62,167 nt of DNA from Erwinia mallotivora (GTDB lineage: Bacteria; Pseudomonadota; Gammaproteobacteria; Enterobacterales; Enterobacteriaceae). This document shows positions 1 through 7,819 of this stretch, in pieces. The notes under the pieces are model-generated. The model was not told where the DNA came from. It saw nothing but the letters and a program-made list of their open reading frames with translations, and did not search any database. A program made the position numbers and the translations under genes. The stretch is from assembly GCF_000590885.1 (NCBI RefSeq), contig NZ_JFHN01000013.1, forward strand, positions 1-62,167, written 5' to 3'. Positions within the stretch are counted from its first letter, which is position 1, and each line of letters begins with the position of its first letter.

Positions 1-72
1 ATCACGTGTTCGCTGAATCGCTTTTTGCATCAGGCGTCGTTCGCCACGGGGTATTGGTGCTATGATCGGCAT
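1..72 (-). CDS. IS630-family transposase, N-terminal 24 residues (cut by window edge)
   Basis: The ATG lies at 72-70 and the frame stays open to the window edge. The 24 residues (MPIIAPIPRGERR and onward) are identical to the start of the right-hand copy, which shows 94 codons. The catalytic DDE part is not in the window, so whether this copy is intact cannot be judged. Confidence 0.8.
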   Translation of the reverse strand, partial: MPIIAPIPRGERRLMQKAIQRTRD

Positions 73-177
73 CGCTCAGTCCGGTTGGTGATTTGTTTTG
101 ATTTGGCGATTGATCAGATCGCACAATCCGGGCTGAGTTCCCTTAAAGTGATCTACTATTCCGCGCAGCTATTTAGG
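1..177 (-). mobile_element. IS630-family element, left partial copy
   Basis: This segment is the perfect reverse complement of 61781-61957, so both window ends carry the same insertion sequence in opposite orientations. It holds the element's outer end (the shared sequence stops at TTTAGG near 177), about 105 bp of upstream DNA, and the first 24 transposase codons on the minus strand. The rest of the element lies outside the window. IS630-family elements insert at TA dinucleotides and duplicate them; a TA lies just inside the boundary at 174-175, which fits but does not prove the exact junction. The element has inserted into yeaD. Confidence 0.85.
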
Positions 178-523
178 ACCTGATTTTATTGATAAAGTTA
201 ACAACGGCAATGCCGGGCATTCTGTTGACGGTAAGCAAACCTATCCTCATCGTATTGACCGTATTTACACCCAGCCGGAAGACTGTAGCCTGATCGGTGA
301 TAAAACTGGCAACCGTATGCTGGAAGTTTATCATCATCATCAAAGTGACGTTGTCACCTGGAATCCGGGTCCTGAACTTTCACAAAGCATGGCGGATATG
401 GCAGATGATGGATACAAAACGATGGTTTGTGTCGAAACAGCTCATGTCTCCTCACCAATGAAAAGCACCGCTGAATCACCAGCACGACTGTCGGCAACAA
501 TCAGAATACGCAAAGGCAAATAA
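178..523 (+). pseudogene. yeaD: yeaD remnant: C-terminal part of D-hexose-6-phosphate mutarotase
   Basis: The plus-strand frame is open from the IS boundary to a TAA at 521-523 and encodes about 115 residues. It resembles the C-terminal third of YeaD, a galactose-mutarotase-fold epimerase of hexose 6-phosphates. Diagnostic pieces are FIDKV at the start, the NPGPELSQSMADMADDGYK block and the following VCVETAH. YeaD is normally about 290 residues, so roughly 60 percent is missing upstream, replaced by the IS630 copy. In E. coli yeaD follows gapA and precedes yeaE, and yeaE lies just downstream here, so the locus is the native one. An internal ATG at 317 exists but would give only a fragment of the fold. 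The gene is almost certainly non-functional, unless the upstream part survives beyond the IS as a separate piece. Confidence 0.85.
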
Positions 524-535
524 CCAGGAGATAAA

Positions 536-559
536 CAGCGGGCAGTGTTTTACCCGCTG
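536..559. terminator. Hairpin between yeaD remnant and MFS gene
   Basis: A 7-bp inverted repeat (CAGCGGG and CCCGCTG) with a 10-nt loop lies between two convergent genes. The U-tract is weak on both strands, so it is a modest bidirectional terminator candidate. Confidence 0.45.
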
Positions 560-561
560 AA

Positions 562-1785
562 TCAGGACTTTGCTTCTCCCTCTCTGGTCAGCAACCTTAT
601 TGCCGGGACTAAACTGGTTGCCAGTGTGGCAACCAGAACGGCAACCGCTGAGATTACCAACACCGTTTTATTACCGAGCTGCAAAGCCAGTGGGCCAGCA
701 GCCAGTTCACCCAGTGGGATGGCGATAAAAGAGCCCATCGCATCCCAGGCGCAAATACGGGCAAGCTTGTCAGCGGGAATACGGGTTTGCAGATAATGGG
801 CCCACACCACACCAAACTGACCAAAACCCACCCCGGCAAGAAAAAAGGCCCCGCACAACAAAAAAGATGATGCCGGGATACTTAACAACAGCATTGGCAG
901 GGCGCAAAGTGCAATCAGCATGACGCCTGCCTGCATATCACGGCGCGGACGCCAGCGTAATGCCAGACATGAACCCGCTATCAGCCCACCACTTTGTGCG
1001 GCAACCATTACGCCCCACACCGTCCTGCCAAAAGAAGCATCAGCTATAACCGGGCCAAGCACCATCACAATGCCGCTAAAGGCGACGTTGACCACGGCAA
1101 ACTGAGCAACAACCGACCATACCCAGGTGTGAGCAATAAACGTCTTCCAGCCTTCGCGAAGTTCATACAGCATATTACGCTGCAAAGTCGCCACCCGTTG
1201 TTTGCCCACCCTGATCAACAACCACAGCGGCGTGGCGGCAGCAAAGCCCAGAGCGTCCACTGCCAACCCCCAACCTGGCCCAACGGCCCCGATCAGCATT
1301 CCGCCCAGTGAAGCGCCGGTAATGGTTCCGACGTATATTCCCAATTGAATAAATGCATTGGCCTGCCTGAGTTTCTGGCCAGGCACAGTCAGAGGCACCA
1401 TTGCGCCAGAGGCCGGTAAAGCCATACCCGCTGCTGCACCGTTAATCATCCCCAGAATGATCAACTCACCGATCGTTGCGACGTGCTCCAGCACCAGCCA
1501 GGCGCACAGGCCCTGAGAAAGCGCAGCAATAACAGAAGCACTAAAAAGAAGGCGAGTACGTGAATAGCGATCTGCCAGTACACCGCCAGGCAGAAGAAAC
1601 AGCACATTTATCAGTGAACGTGATGCCACCACAATACCCAGATCTCCGGCATTTCCCCCCATATCCAGTACGGCAAAAGCCAGGGCTATCGGGGCGATAC
1701 CATTACCTGTCACGGTGAGGAGGCGGGCAAAAAACAGGTGTCTGAAGGCGGCATAGCTGAACAGGTGCTGGCGGGAAGCACTCAC
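562..1785 (-). CDS. Major facilitator superfamily transporter, EntS-like
   Basis: A 407-residue polytopic inner-membrane protein with about 12 hydrophobic segments. The loop GGVLADRYSRTRLL near residue 66 is the MFS motif-A loop between helices 2 and 3. The overall pattern, with an RHLFFARLLTVTGNG start and a long hydrophilic loop around residue 195, resembles the MFS_3 / transmembrane secretion effector group that includes the siderophore exporter EntS. The substrate cannot be told from sequence. The start is GTG preceded by GGGAGAGAA. It sits between yeaD and yeaE, where E. coli has no gene, so it is an insertion in the conserved order, although its base composition matches the backbone. 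Confidence 0.8.
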   Translation of the reverse strand: MSASRQHLFSYAAFRHLFFARLLTVTGNGIAPIALAFAVLDMGGNAGDLGIVVASRSLINVLFLLPGGVLADRYSRTRLLFSASVIAALSQGLCAWLVLEHVATIGELIILGMINGAAAGMALPASGAMVPLTVPGQKLRQANAFIQLGIYVGTITGASLGGMLIGAVGPGWGLAVDALGFAAATPLWLLIRVGKQRVATLQRNMLYELREGWKTFIAHTWVWSVVAQFAVVNVAFSGIVMVLGPVIADASFGRTVWGVMVAAQSGGLIAGSCLALRWRPRRDMQAGVMLIALCALPMLLLSIPASSFLLCGAFFLAGVGFGQFGVVWAHYLQTRIPADKLARICAWDAMGSFIAIPLGELAAGPLALQLGNKTVLVISAVAVLVATLATSLVPAIRLLTREGEAKS

Positions 1786-2015
1786 TGAGTTCTCTCCCTG
1801 ACATTAGCTGCTGACAGGTTGTGTGCGATGGCATTATCAATGCCGGATATCCGGAGCATATTTTTGGTGGATGCGTAAGAGCGGATAAGCTGCGGTTTAT
1901 TCATTCCTCGTCCCTGGAAAATTATCATTTCAATACGCCAACCCGGCATCAGAGCCCGTCCGTTGACGGTGAATCACACTGCACTCTGCCCGCAAAAAAA
2001 CGAGCTGACCGGCAC

Positions 2016-2864
2016 CTAAACCATATCCAGCGGCATTTTACGTTCTGGCGGCGGATAAGCCAGATTGATTTTTGTCAGATCTTCACTACTTAATACCACA
2101 TTCAGCGCTGCGGCATTTTCGACTACATGAGCAACTGAGCTGGCTTTAGGAATGGCTATCACACCCTCCTGACGGATAACCCATGCCAGCAGCAACTGGG
2201 CCACGCTGATGCCCTTTTGCTGTGCCAGCTCACACAACACCGGCGCATCCATCAGATCACGACGCAATCTGCCCCCCTGGGCTAGCGGGCAATAGGCCAT
2301 CACCGGGATCCCACGTTGCTGACAGTCGGGAAGGAGATCATGTTCGATACCACGAGAACCCAGATGGTAAAGCACCTGATTAGCATCACAGCCATCTCCC
2401 CCATCTTCAGCCAGCAGGTCGGCAAGGTCATCACTGTCAAAGTTCGACACTCCCCAACGCAGAATTTTGCCAGACTGCTTTAATGATGCCATCGCGGTAA
2501 GCGTTTCCTCCAACGGCACGTTACCGCGCCAGTGCAACAGATAGAGATCGAGATAATCGGTTTTCAGTCGGCGCAGGCTGCGTTCGCAGGCCTCAATGGC
2601 GTCCACGGCACCTGCATTCCACGGATAAACTTTGGAAACCAGCCATGCTTTATCCCTGCGCCCTTTCAGCGCTTCACCCACTACGGCTTCTGCCTCACCA
2701 TCAGCATACATTTCTGCGGTGTCAATCAGCCTCAGTCCTGTATCCAGTCCTGCCTGAAGCGCTGCAATTTCCTGCTTGCGTCGGCTGGCATCCTCACCCA
2801 TGTACCAGGTTCCCTGACCAATAGCCGGTAAAATGGCCCCTGAACTGAACGCTATATTTTTCAT
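2016..2864 (-). CDS. yeaE: Aldo/keto reductase YeaE
   Basis: A 282-residue NADPH-dependent aldo-keto reductase, close to the E. coli YeaE length of 284. The catalytic tetrad is visible: D48 and Y53 in LIDTAEMYADG, K78 in VSKVYP and H111 in LLHW. The cofactor-binding end includes IPKASS near residue 240. YeaE reduces methylglyoxal and related aldehydes in the cytoplasm. It is followed downstream by the MFS gene and preceded by mipA, all on the minus strand; the mipA-yeaE order is as in E. coli. The 230 bp between yeaE and the MFS gene holds nothing I recognise. Confidence 0.93.
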   Translation of the reverse strand: MKNIAFSSGAILPAIGQGTWYMGEDASRRKQEIAALQAGLDTGLRLIDTAEMYADGEAEAVVGEALKGRRDKAWLVSKVYPWNAGAVDAIEACERSLRRLKTDYLDLYLLHWRGNVPLEETLTAMASLKQSGKILRWGVSNFDSDDLADLLAEDGGDGCDANQVLYHLGSRGIEHDLLPDCQQRGIPVMAYCPLAQGGRLRRDLMDAPVLCELAQQKGISVAQLLLAWVIRQEGVIAIPKASSVAHVVENAAALNVVLSSEDLTKINLAYPPPERKMPLDMV

Positions 2865-2906
2865 TACCTACTCCTGCTGCACCTGTTTATTTCACCACCT
2901 CTATGC

Positions 2907-2929
2907 AAAAGGGCGCTCAGCGCCCTTTT
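2907..2929 (-). terminator. Terminator of mipA
   Basis: A 10-bp stem (AAAAGGGCGC with GCGCCCTTTT) and 3-nt loop lies just past the mipA stop codon. The A-rich and T-rich flanks give U-tracts on either strand. It separates mipA from yeaE. Confidence 0.85.
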
Positions 2930-2949
2930 TTAGTGCATTGACGGTGATA

Positions 2950-3699
2950 TCAGAACGTGTAGCTTACCCCCGTCCATACTGATACCAGAGAATCTTTATT
3001 GACCATCGGGCTGTCTTTCACCTCACTGGCCAGTCGGGTATAGCGCCCGGAGAGGGTCGCGTTCCAGTTTGATGACAGTGACCATGCCGCGGTCAGTTCA
3101 AGATAGGGATTCCAGCTGTCATCCGCATCGTAGCTGGCCAGCCCACTGCGCCGGGACTCCTGCTTCGATATACCGTAATAGTAATTGTTCTGGCGATCGC
3201 TGCTGTAGACCAGACCAAGGCCGGGCGTCAGACTGAACTCTCCCAACTGGAAGCGATAAAGATAAGCCAGATCCCATTGATAGCCGTCACTGTTACCCAG
3301 CATATCGGCTGCTAAGGTCGTGCGTATGATCCCCCACTCTGCCAGATGCCGGTAATCCAGGCCTCCCATCATCGTCATGTGGCGGTTATCAAGTTTCTTG
3401 AGCTGTTTATTGTAAGTGTGATCGGTATCAAAACTTTGCGGCGAGCCCATAATGGTCAGCGACAGCTGATCCTGCTGGTCTTTCCACAAATAATATCCCG
3501 CCTGTACGGTACGAAAATAAAAGCTGTCTCCTTCGTAATTGATCACCGGCAATGGGAAATAGCGGCCCTTTGCTCCTTTATACGGACTCTGACTGTAAAT
3601 TACCGACGCCCCGAGGCTCAATGGATTCGCCAGCGCACTGACAGAGGTAAAACTCACTGCCGAAATCGTGGCAAGCACGCTAAGTTTGAAATAGTTCAC
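2950..3699 (-). CDS. mipA: MipA/OmpV family outer-membrane scaffolding protein
   Basis: An outer-membrane beta-barrel protein of the MipA/OmpV family, about 249 residues from the chosen start; E. coli MipA has 248. In E. coli it scaffolds the lytic transglycosylase MltA with the synthase PBP1B. A signal peptide runs to VSALANP. Family blocks include LPVINYEGDSFYFR, the NNYYYGISKQESRRSGL segment, SWNPYLEL, and a C-terminal aromatic ending in SYTF, typical of Bam-assembled barrels. I prefer the GTG start at 3699, because it gives a normal signal peptide (NYFKLSVLATIS); an ATG at 3726 would add nine residues before it. Confidence 0.92.
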   Translation of the reverse strand: MNYFKLSVLATISAVSFTSVSALANPLSLGASVIYSQSPYKGAKGRYFPLPVINYEGDSFYFRTVQAGYYLWKDQQDQLSLTIMGSPQSFDTDHTYNKQLKKLDNRHMTMMGGLDYRHLAEWGIIRTTLAADMLGNSDGYQWDLAYLYRFQLGEFSLTPGLGLVYSSDRQNNYYYGISKQESRRSGLASYDADDSWNPYLELTAAWSLSSNWNATLSGRYTRLASEVKDSPMVNKDSLVSVWTGVSYTF

Positions 3700-3726
3700 A
3701 ATTAATTCATTCCATAAACATAACAA

Positions 3727-4028
3727 TTAAGTCAGGTAGTTTAACAAACCCGACATCCCAGGCGGAAAGTTTACACGATTGTACACCGGCTGCCAGATGT
3801 CAAAGGGTGCGGTACGGGGGTTATCATCGCTTATTTACAAATATCAGCCAGCCCGCATCAGTCAAGGGCGGCGTTAAGCTGATTTATGACTTTGTTATTG
3901 AAATCTCATCGAAAAAGACAGAAGTATCAGGAAATTTCTTAGATAGCCAACTACGCTTAATTCATCGACAGTGCATTTTAAGAGAGCAGTAGCCATAAGC
4001 TTTAATTATCCCGATAAAAAATGTCAGG
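3727..4028. other. Gene-free stretch upstream of yeaG
   Basis: About 400 bp separates divergent mipA and yeaG. It contains the sigma-54-type promoter listed separately near its right end. The region to its left would be where enhancer (NtrC) and IHF sites should lie, but I could not pick out a convincing NtrC dyad by eye. A GTG-started frame from 3807 has no ribosome site and no recognisable content. Confidence 0.5.
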
Positions 4029-4046
4029 TTGGCATAAGGGTTGCTG
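4029..4046 (+). promoter_or_regulatory. Sigma-54 (RpoN) promoter of yeaGH
   Basis: The sequence TTGGCATAAGGGTTGCTG has GG at 4031-4032 and GC at 4043-4044, exactly ten bases apart, with the flanking TGGCA and TTGC blocks of the -24/-12 consensus. Transcription would start near 4056, about 70 nt before the yeaG ATG. In E. coli the yeaGH operon is reported as sigma-54/NtrC and sigma-S controlled, so the site fits the expected biology. Confidence 0.8.
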
Positions 4047-4124
4047 TAATTCATAAGTTCCTTCAGGGGGTGAGGTTTTAAGCTCCCTGTTACCTGTGCT
4101 AAAAACGAAAGGACGGGCATCGCT

Positions 4125-6059
4125 ATGAATATATTCGATCACTATCGTCAGCGCTATGAAGCCGCCAAGGACGAAGAGTTTACACTTCAGGAATTTCTTA
4201 CCATTTGTCGGCAGGATCGTAGTGCATACGCCAATGCAGCTGAGAGACTGTTAATGGCTATTGGCGAGCCGGTAATGGTAGACACTGCTACAGAGCCACG
4301 CCTTTCCCGACTTTTCTCCAACCGTGTTGTTGCACGCTACCCTGCTTTTGAAGAGTTTTATGGCATGGAAGAGGCGATTGAACAGATCGTCTCCTACCTT
4401 AAACATGCCGCTCAGGGACTGGAGGAGAAAAAACAGATTCTCTATCTGCTGGGGCCCGTTGGTGGGGGTAAATCATCTCTGGCTGAGCGTCTGAAGTCTC
4501 TGATGCAGAGAGTGCCAATCTATGTGCTCAGCGCCGATGGCGAGCGTAGTCCTGTCAATGACCATCCTTTGTGTCTTTTCAATCCGCAGGAAGATGCCAC
4601 GATCCTCGATAAAGAATATGGCGTGCCCCGCCGTTATCTCGGCACCATCATGTCCCCATGGGCCGCCAAACGCCTTCATGAATTTGGCGGAGACATTTCG
4701 CGCTTTAAAGTCGTTAAGGTATGGCCTTCAATTCTTGAACAGCTGGCAATTGCCAAGACGGAACCTGGTGATGAAAACAATCAGGACATTTCAGCACTGG
4801 TGGGTAAAGTAGACATCCGCAAGCTGGAAAACCATGCGCAAAACGATCCTGACGCCTACGGATATTCAGGCGCACTTTGCCGTGCAAACCAGGGGATTAT
4901 GGAGTTTGTTGAGATGTTTAAAGCACCGATTAAAGTGCTACATCCCCTGCTGACTGCCACTCAGGAAGGAAATTATAACGGTACTGAAGGGATATCTGCC
5001 CTGCCATTTAATGGCATTATCCTGGCGCACTCTAACGAGTCAGAATGGGTCACCTTCCGTAATAACAAAAATAACGAGGCGTTTCTTGACCGTGTATATA
5101 TCGTCAAAGTGCCTTACTGCCTGCGGGTATCAGAAGAGATTAAAATCTACGACAAACTTCTTGATCACAGTGAGCTGACTCATGCACCCTGTGCTCCGGG
5201 AACGCTGGAAACGCTGGCACGCTTCTCGATTCTTTCACGACTGAAAGAGCCGGAAAACTCCAGCACTTATTCCAAAATGCGGGTATATGATGGTGAAAGC
5301 CTGAAAGACACCGACCCGAAAGCAAAATCCTATCAGGAATATCGCGACTATGCCGGTGTCGATGAAGGTATGAATGGCCTGTCTACCCGCTTTGCCTTCA
5401 AAATCCTCTCCAGGGTGTTCAACTTTGATCATGCTGAAGTGGCAGCAAACCCGGTTCATCTTTTCTACGTACTCGAACAACAGATTGAGCGTGAACAGTT
5501 CCCTCAGGAACAGGCCGAGAAATATCTTGAGCATCTGAAGGGTTACCTGATCCCGAAATACGCCGAATTTATCGGTAAAGAGATTCAAACTGCTTATCTT
5601 GAGTCTTATTCTGAATATGGTCAGAATATTTTTGACCGTTACGTTACTTACGCTGACTTCTGGATCCAGGATCAGGAATACCGCGATCCGGACACCGGTC
5701 AGTTATTCGACAGAGAATCCCTGAACGCCGAGCTGGAGAAAATTGAGAAACCGGCGGGTATCAGTAATCCGAAAGACTTCCGTAATGAAATTGTCAATTT
5801 CGTATTACGCGCCCGGGCACACAATAATGGCCGCAATCCAAACTGGACCAGTTATGAAAAACTGCGCACGGTTATTGAGAAGAAAATGTTCTCAAATACT
5901 GAAGAGCTGCTGCCAGTTATTTCATTTAATGCGAAAACGTCCACGGATGAGCAGAAAAAGCATGATGATTTTGTCGATCGGATGATGGAAAAAGGCTATA
6001 CCCGCAAGCAGGTTCGCCTGTTGTGTGAATGGTATCTGCGTGTTCGCAAATCATCGTGA
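4125..6059 (+). CDS. yeaG: PrkA-family serine protein kinase YeaG
   Basis: A 644-residue cytoplasmic protein, exactly the E. coli YeaG length. The N-terminal half is an AAA+ module with a Walker A motif GPVGGGKS at residues 110-117. The C-terminal half is the PrkA domain with kinase-like features. YeaG is needed for adaptation to sustained nitrogen starvation and stationary phase in E. coli. The preferred start has an AAAGGACGGG ribosome site eight bases upstream. It is first in an operon with yeaH and is driven by the sigma-54-type promoter at 4029. In many bacteria the kinase is encoded with a VWA protein (YeaH) and SpoVR; SpoVR is also in this window (15919). Confidence 0.97.
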   Translation: MNIFDHYRQRYEAAKDEEFTLQEFLTICRQDRSAYANAAERLLMAIGEPVMVDTATEPRLSRLFSNRVVARYPAFEEFYGMEEAIEQIVSYLKHAAQGLEEKKQILYLLGPVGGGKSSLAERLKSLMQRVPIYVLSADGERSPVNDHPLCLFNPQEDATILDKEYGVPRRYLGTIMSPWAAKRLHEFGGDISRFKVVKVWPSILEQLAIAKTEPGDENNQDISALVGKVDIRKLENHAQNDPDAYGYSGALCRANQGIMEFVEMFKAPIKVLHPLLTATQEGNYNGTEGISALPFNGIILAHSNESEWVTFRNNKNNEAFLDRVYIVKVPYCLRVSEEIKIYDKLLDHSELTHAPCAPGTLETLARFSILSRLKEPENSSTYSKMRVYDGESLKDTDPKAKSYQEYRDYAGVDEGMNGLSTRFAFKILSRVFNFDHAEVAANPVHLFYVLEQQIEREQFPQEQAEKYLEHLKGYLIPKYAEFIGKEIQTAYLESYSEYGQNIFDRYVTYADFWIQDQEYRDPDTGQLFDRESLNAELEKIEKPAGISNPKDFRNEIVNFVLRARAHNNGRNPNWTSYEKLRTVIEKKMFSNTEELLPVISFNAKTSTDEQKKHDDFVDRMMEKGYTRKQVRLLCEWYLRVRKSS

Positions 6060-6082
6060 TACCAGCCTCATAAATGCTGAAG

Positions 6083-6102
6083 GGGTCAGGGCAACCTGAC
6101 CC
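6083..6102 (+). other. Intercistronic hairpin with GCAA tetraloop between yeaG and yeaH
   Basis: A perfect 8-bp stem (GGGTCAGG with CCTGACCC) closed by a GNRA-type GCAA loop lies in the 71-nt yeaG-yeaH gap. A run of six T follows only 13 nt later, so it is not a classical terminator. It could be a partial attenuator or an mRNA-stability element setting the YeaG:YeaH ratio. Confidence 0.6.
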
Positions 6103-6130
6103 GGTTTGCACTGTTTTTTGGGGGAGAGTT

Positions 6131-7405
6131 ATGGCCTATTTTATCGATCGGCGGTTAAACGGTAAAAATAAGAGCGCGGTTAATCGCCAACGCTTCCTGC
6201 GCCGCTACAAATCGCAAATTAAACAGTCGATTTCCGAGGCCATTAATAAGCGTTCGGTGACCGACATCAGCAGCGGCGAGTCCGTTTCAATTCCTGTTGA
6301 TGATATTAATGAACCTGTTTTTCATCAGGCTCGCGGTGGACATCGTCACCGCGTTCATCCCGGCAATGATCACTTTGTACAAAATGATCGGGTCGAAAGA
6401 CCGCAGGGCGGCGGCGGCGGCGGAAGTGGTCAGGGCAATGCCAGTCAGGATGGTGAAGGACAGGACGAATTTGTTTTTAATATTTCAAAAGACGAGTATC
6501 TCGATCTACTGTTTGAAGATCTCGCCCTACCCAACCTGAAAAAAAATCAGCACAGACAGCTCAACGAATACAAAGTCCATCGTGCAGGCTACACGGCAAA
6601 CGGTGTTCCCGCCAATATCAGCGTGGTACGTTCGCTGCAAAATTCACTGGCGAGACGCACCGCCATGACCGCCGGCAAGCGACGTATGCTGCATGAACTG
6701 GAAGACGCACTGGATGCCGTTCAGAAAGCTGAACCCGCACAGCTGCTGGAGGAAGAGCGTCTTAAAAAGGAAATCGCTGAACTGCGTGCGCGAATAAAAC
6801 GCGTACCCTTTATTGATACTTTCGATTTACGCTACAAGAATTTTGAAAAACGCCCGGATCCATCCAGTCAGGCGGTGATGTTCTGTCTGATGGACGTGTC
6901 AGGTTCAATGGATCAGGCAACCAAAGACATGGCAAAACGATTTTACATTTTGCTCTACCTGTTTCTCAGTCGTACCTATAAAAATGTCGATGTGGTCTAC
7001 ATCCGTCACCACACCCAGGCTAAAGAGGTGGATGAGCAGGAATTTTTCTACTCACAGGAAACCGGTGGCACCATTGTTTCCAGCGCACTGAAACTGATGG
7101 ATGAAGTGATTAAAGAGCGTTATGACCCTGCTCAGTGGAATATTTACGCAGCGCAGGCTTCAGATGGTGATAACTGGGCAGATGATTCGCCACTGTGTCA
7201 TGAGATTCTGGCAAAGAGTATTCTGCCCGTCGTGCGTTATTACAGTTACATTGAGATCACCCGGCGCGCCCACCAGACTTTGTGGCGCGAATATGAACAC
7301 CTTCAGGCTATGTTTGATAATTTTGCTATCCAGCACATCCGCGAGCCGGAAGATATTTACCCTGTTTTCCGTGCGTTGTTTCACAAGCAGACCGAGAGCG
7401 CCTGA
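6131..7405 (+). CDS. yeaH: YeaH/YhbH family VWA-domain protein
   Basis: A 424-residue cytoplasmic protein of the DUF444 (YeaH/YhbH) family; E. coli YeaH is 427. The N-terminus [19 protein letters not shown] is the family signature. A Gly-rich stretch lies near residue 97. The C-terminal half is a von Willebrand A-type domain with a MIDAS motif in MDVSGSMDQ, followed by a conserved SDGDNW block. The ATG at 6131 is chosen because it matches the family start and has a GGGGAGAG ribosome site; an upstream frame from 6074 would run through the hairpin. It is the partner of YeaG, probably an AAA+/MIDAS pair. Confidence 0.97.
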   Translation: MAYFIDRRLNGKNKSAVNRQRFLRRYKSQIKQSISEAINKRSVTDISSGESVSIPVDDINEPVFHQARGGHRHRVHPGNDHFVQNDRVERPQGGGGGGSGQGNASQDGEGQDEFVFNISKDEYLDLLFEDLALPNLKKNQHRQLNEYKVHRAGYTANGVPANISVVRSLQNSLARRTAMTAGKRRMLHELEDALDAVQKAEPAQLLEEERLKKEIAELRARIKRVPFIDTFDLRYKNFEKRPDPSSQAVMFCLMDVSGSMDQATKDMAKRFYILLYLFLSRTYKNVDVVYIRHHTQAKEVDEQEFFYSQETGGTIVSSALKLMDEVIKERYDPAQWNIYAAQASDGDNWADDSPLCHEILAKSILPVVRYYSYIEITRRAHQTLWREYEHLQAMFDNFAIQHIREPEDIYPVFRALFHKQTESA

Positions 7406-7412
7406 TGAAATG

Positions 7413-7438
7413 CAGCCAGTACCAGACCGTACTGGCTG
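7413..7438 (+). terminator. Terminator of yeaGH
   Basis: A perfect 10-bp stem (CAGCCAGTAC with GTACTGGCTG) and 6-nt loop, followed by TTTATCG. It starts seven bases after the yeaH stop codon. The U-tract is short, so termination may be incomplete. Confidence 0.7.
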
Positions 7439-7819
7439 TTTATCGCGAAATCGTTATTTCAACTTCTGTTATCTCAGCTTAACCAACCGAGCGTGATGCA
7501 ACGCCGCGCCCCACCCGCTTTTTACTTAACATGACCTGCCAATCATCAGAATTAAGTTTGCATAAACCCTTTCTTGATTTCTGGCCCTGAAGGGTAATAA
7601 CGTCAGGCGGTTTAATTGGCTGAGCAGCCACATTTTATCGTTGTTATTCTTCTTATCACGAAACCTGACATACAGATTATGATGAGTTGGTTGATAATAA
7701 GGCCAGCAACGCAACAGATAATGAGGCAACACACGCAGCATCTGAATTTTGACTTTTAAGGTACTCTTGCAACACACTGTCAGGGCAGATGATTTAACCA
7801 AAACAGGAGAAAAAATACA
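7439..7819. other. Gene-poor stretch between yeaH and cvrA
   Basis: No convincing gene in about 380 bp. A 91-codon minus-strand frame (7526-7801) opens with TTG, lacks a ribosome site and resembles nothing I know. This is a rearrangement junction relative to E. coli, where yeaH and cvrA are far apart. The cvrA promoter must lie in its right part, and an AACAGGAG ribosome site precedes the TTG start. Confidence 0.5.

Noticed and set aside
1821..2093. 90-codon plus-strand frame upstream of and overlapping yeaE
   Set aside because: Overlaps the 3' end of yeaE on the other strand and has no recognisable content.
7526..7801. 91-codon minus-strand frame between yeaH and cvrA
   Set aside because: TTG start, no ribosome site, unusual composition, and it runs into the cvrA promoter region.
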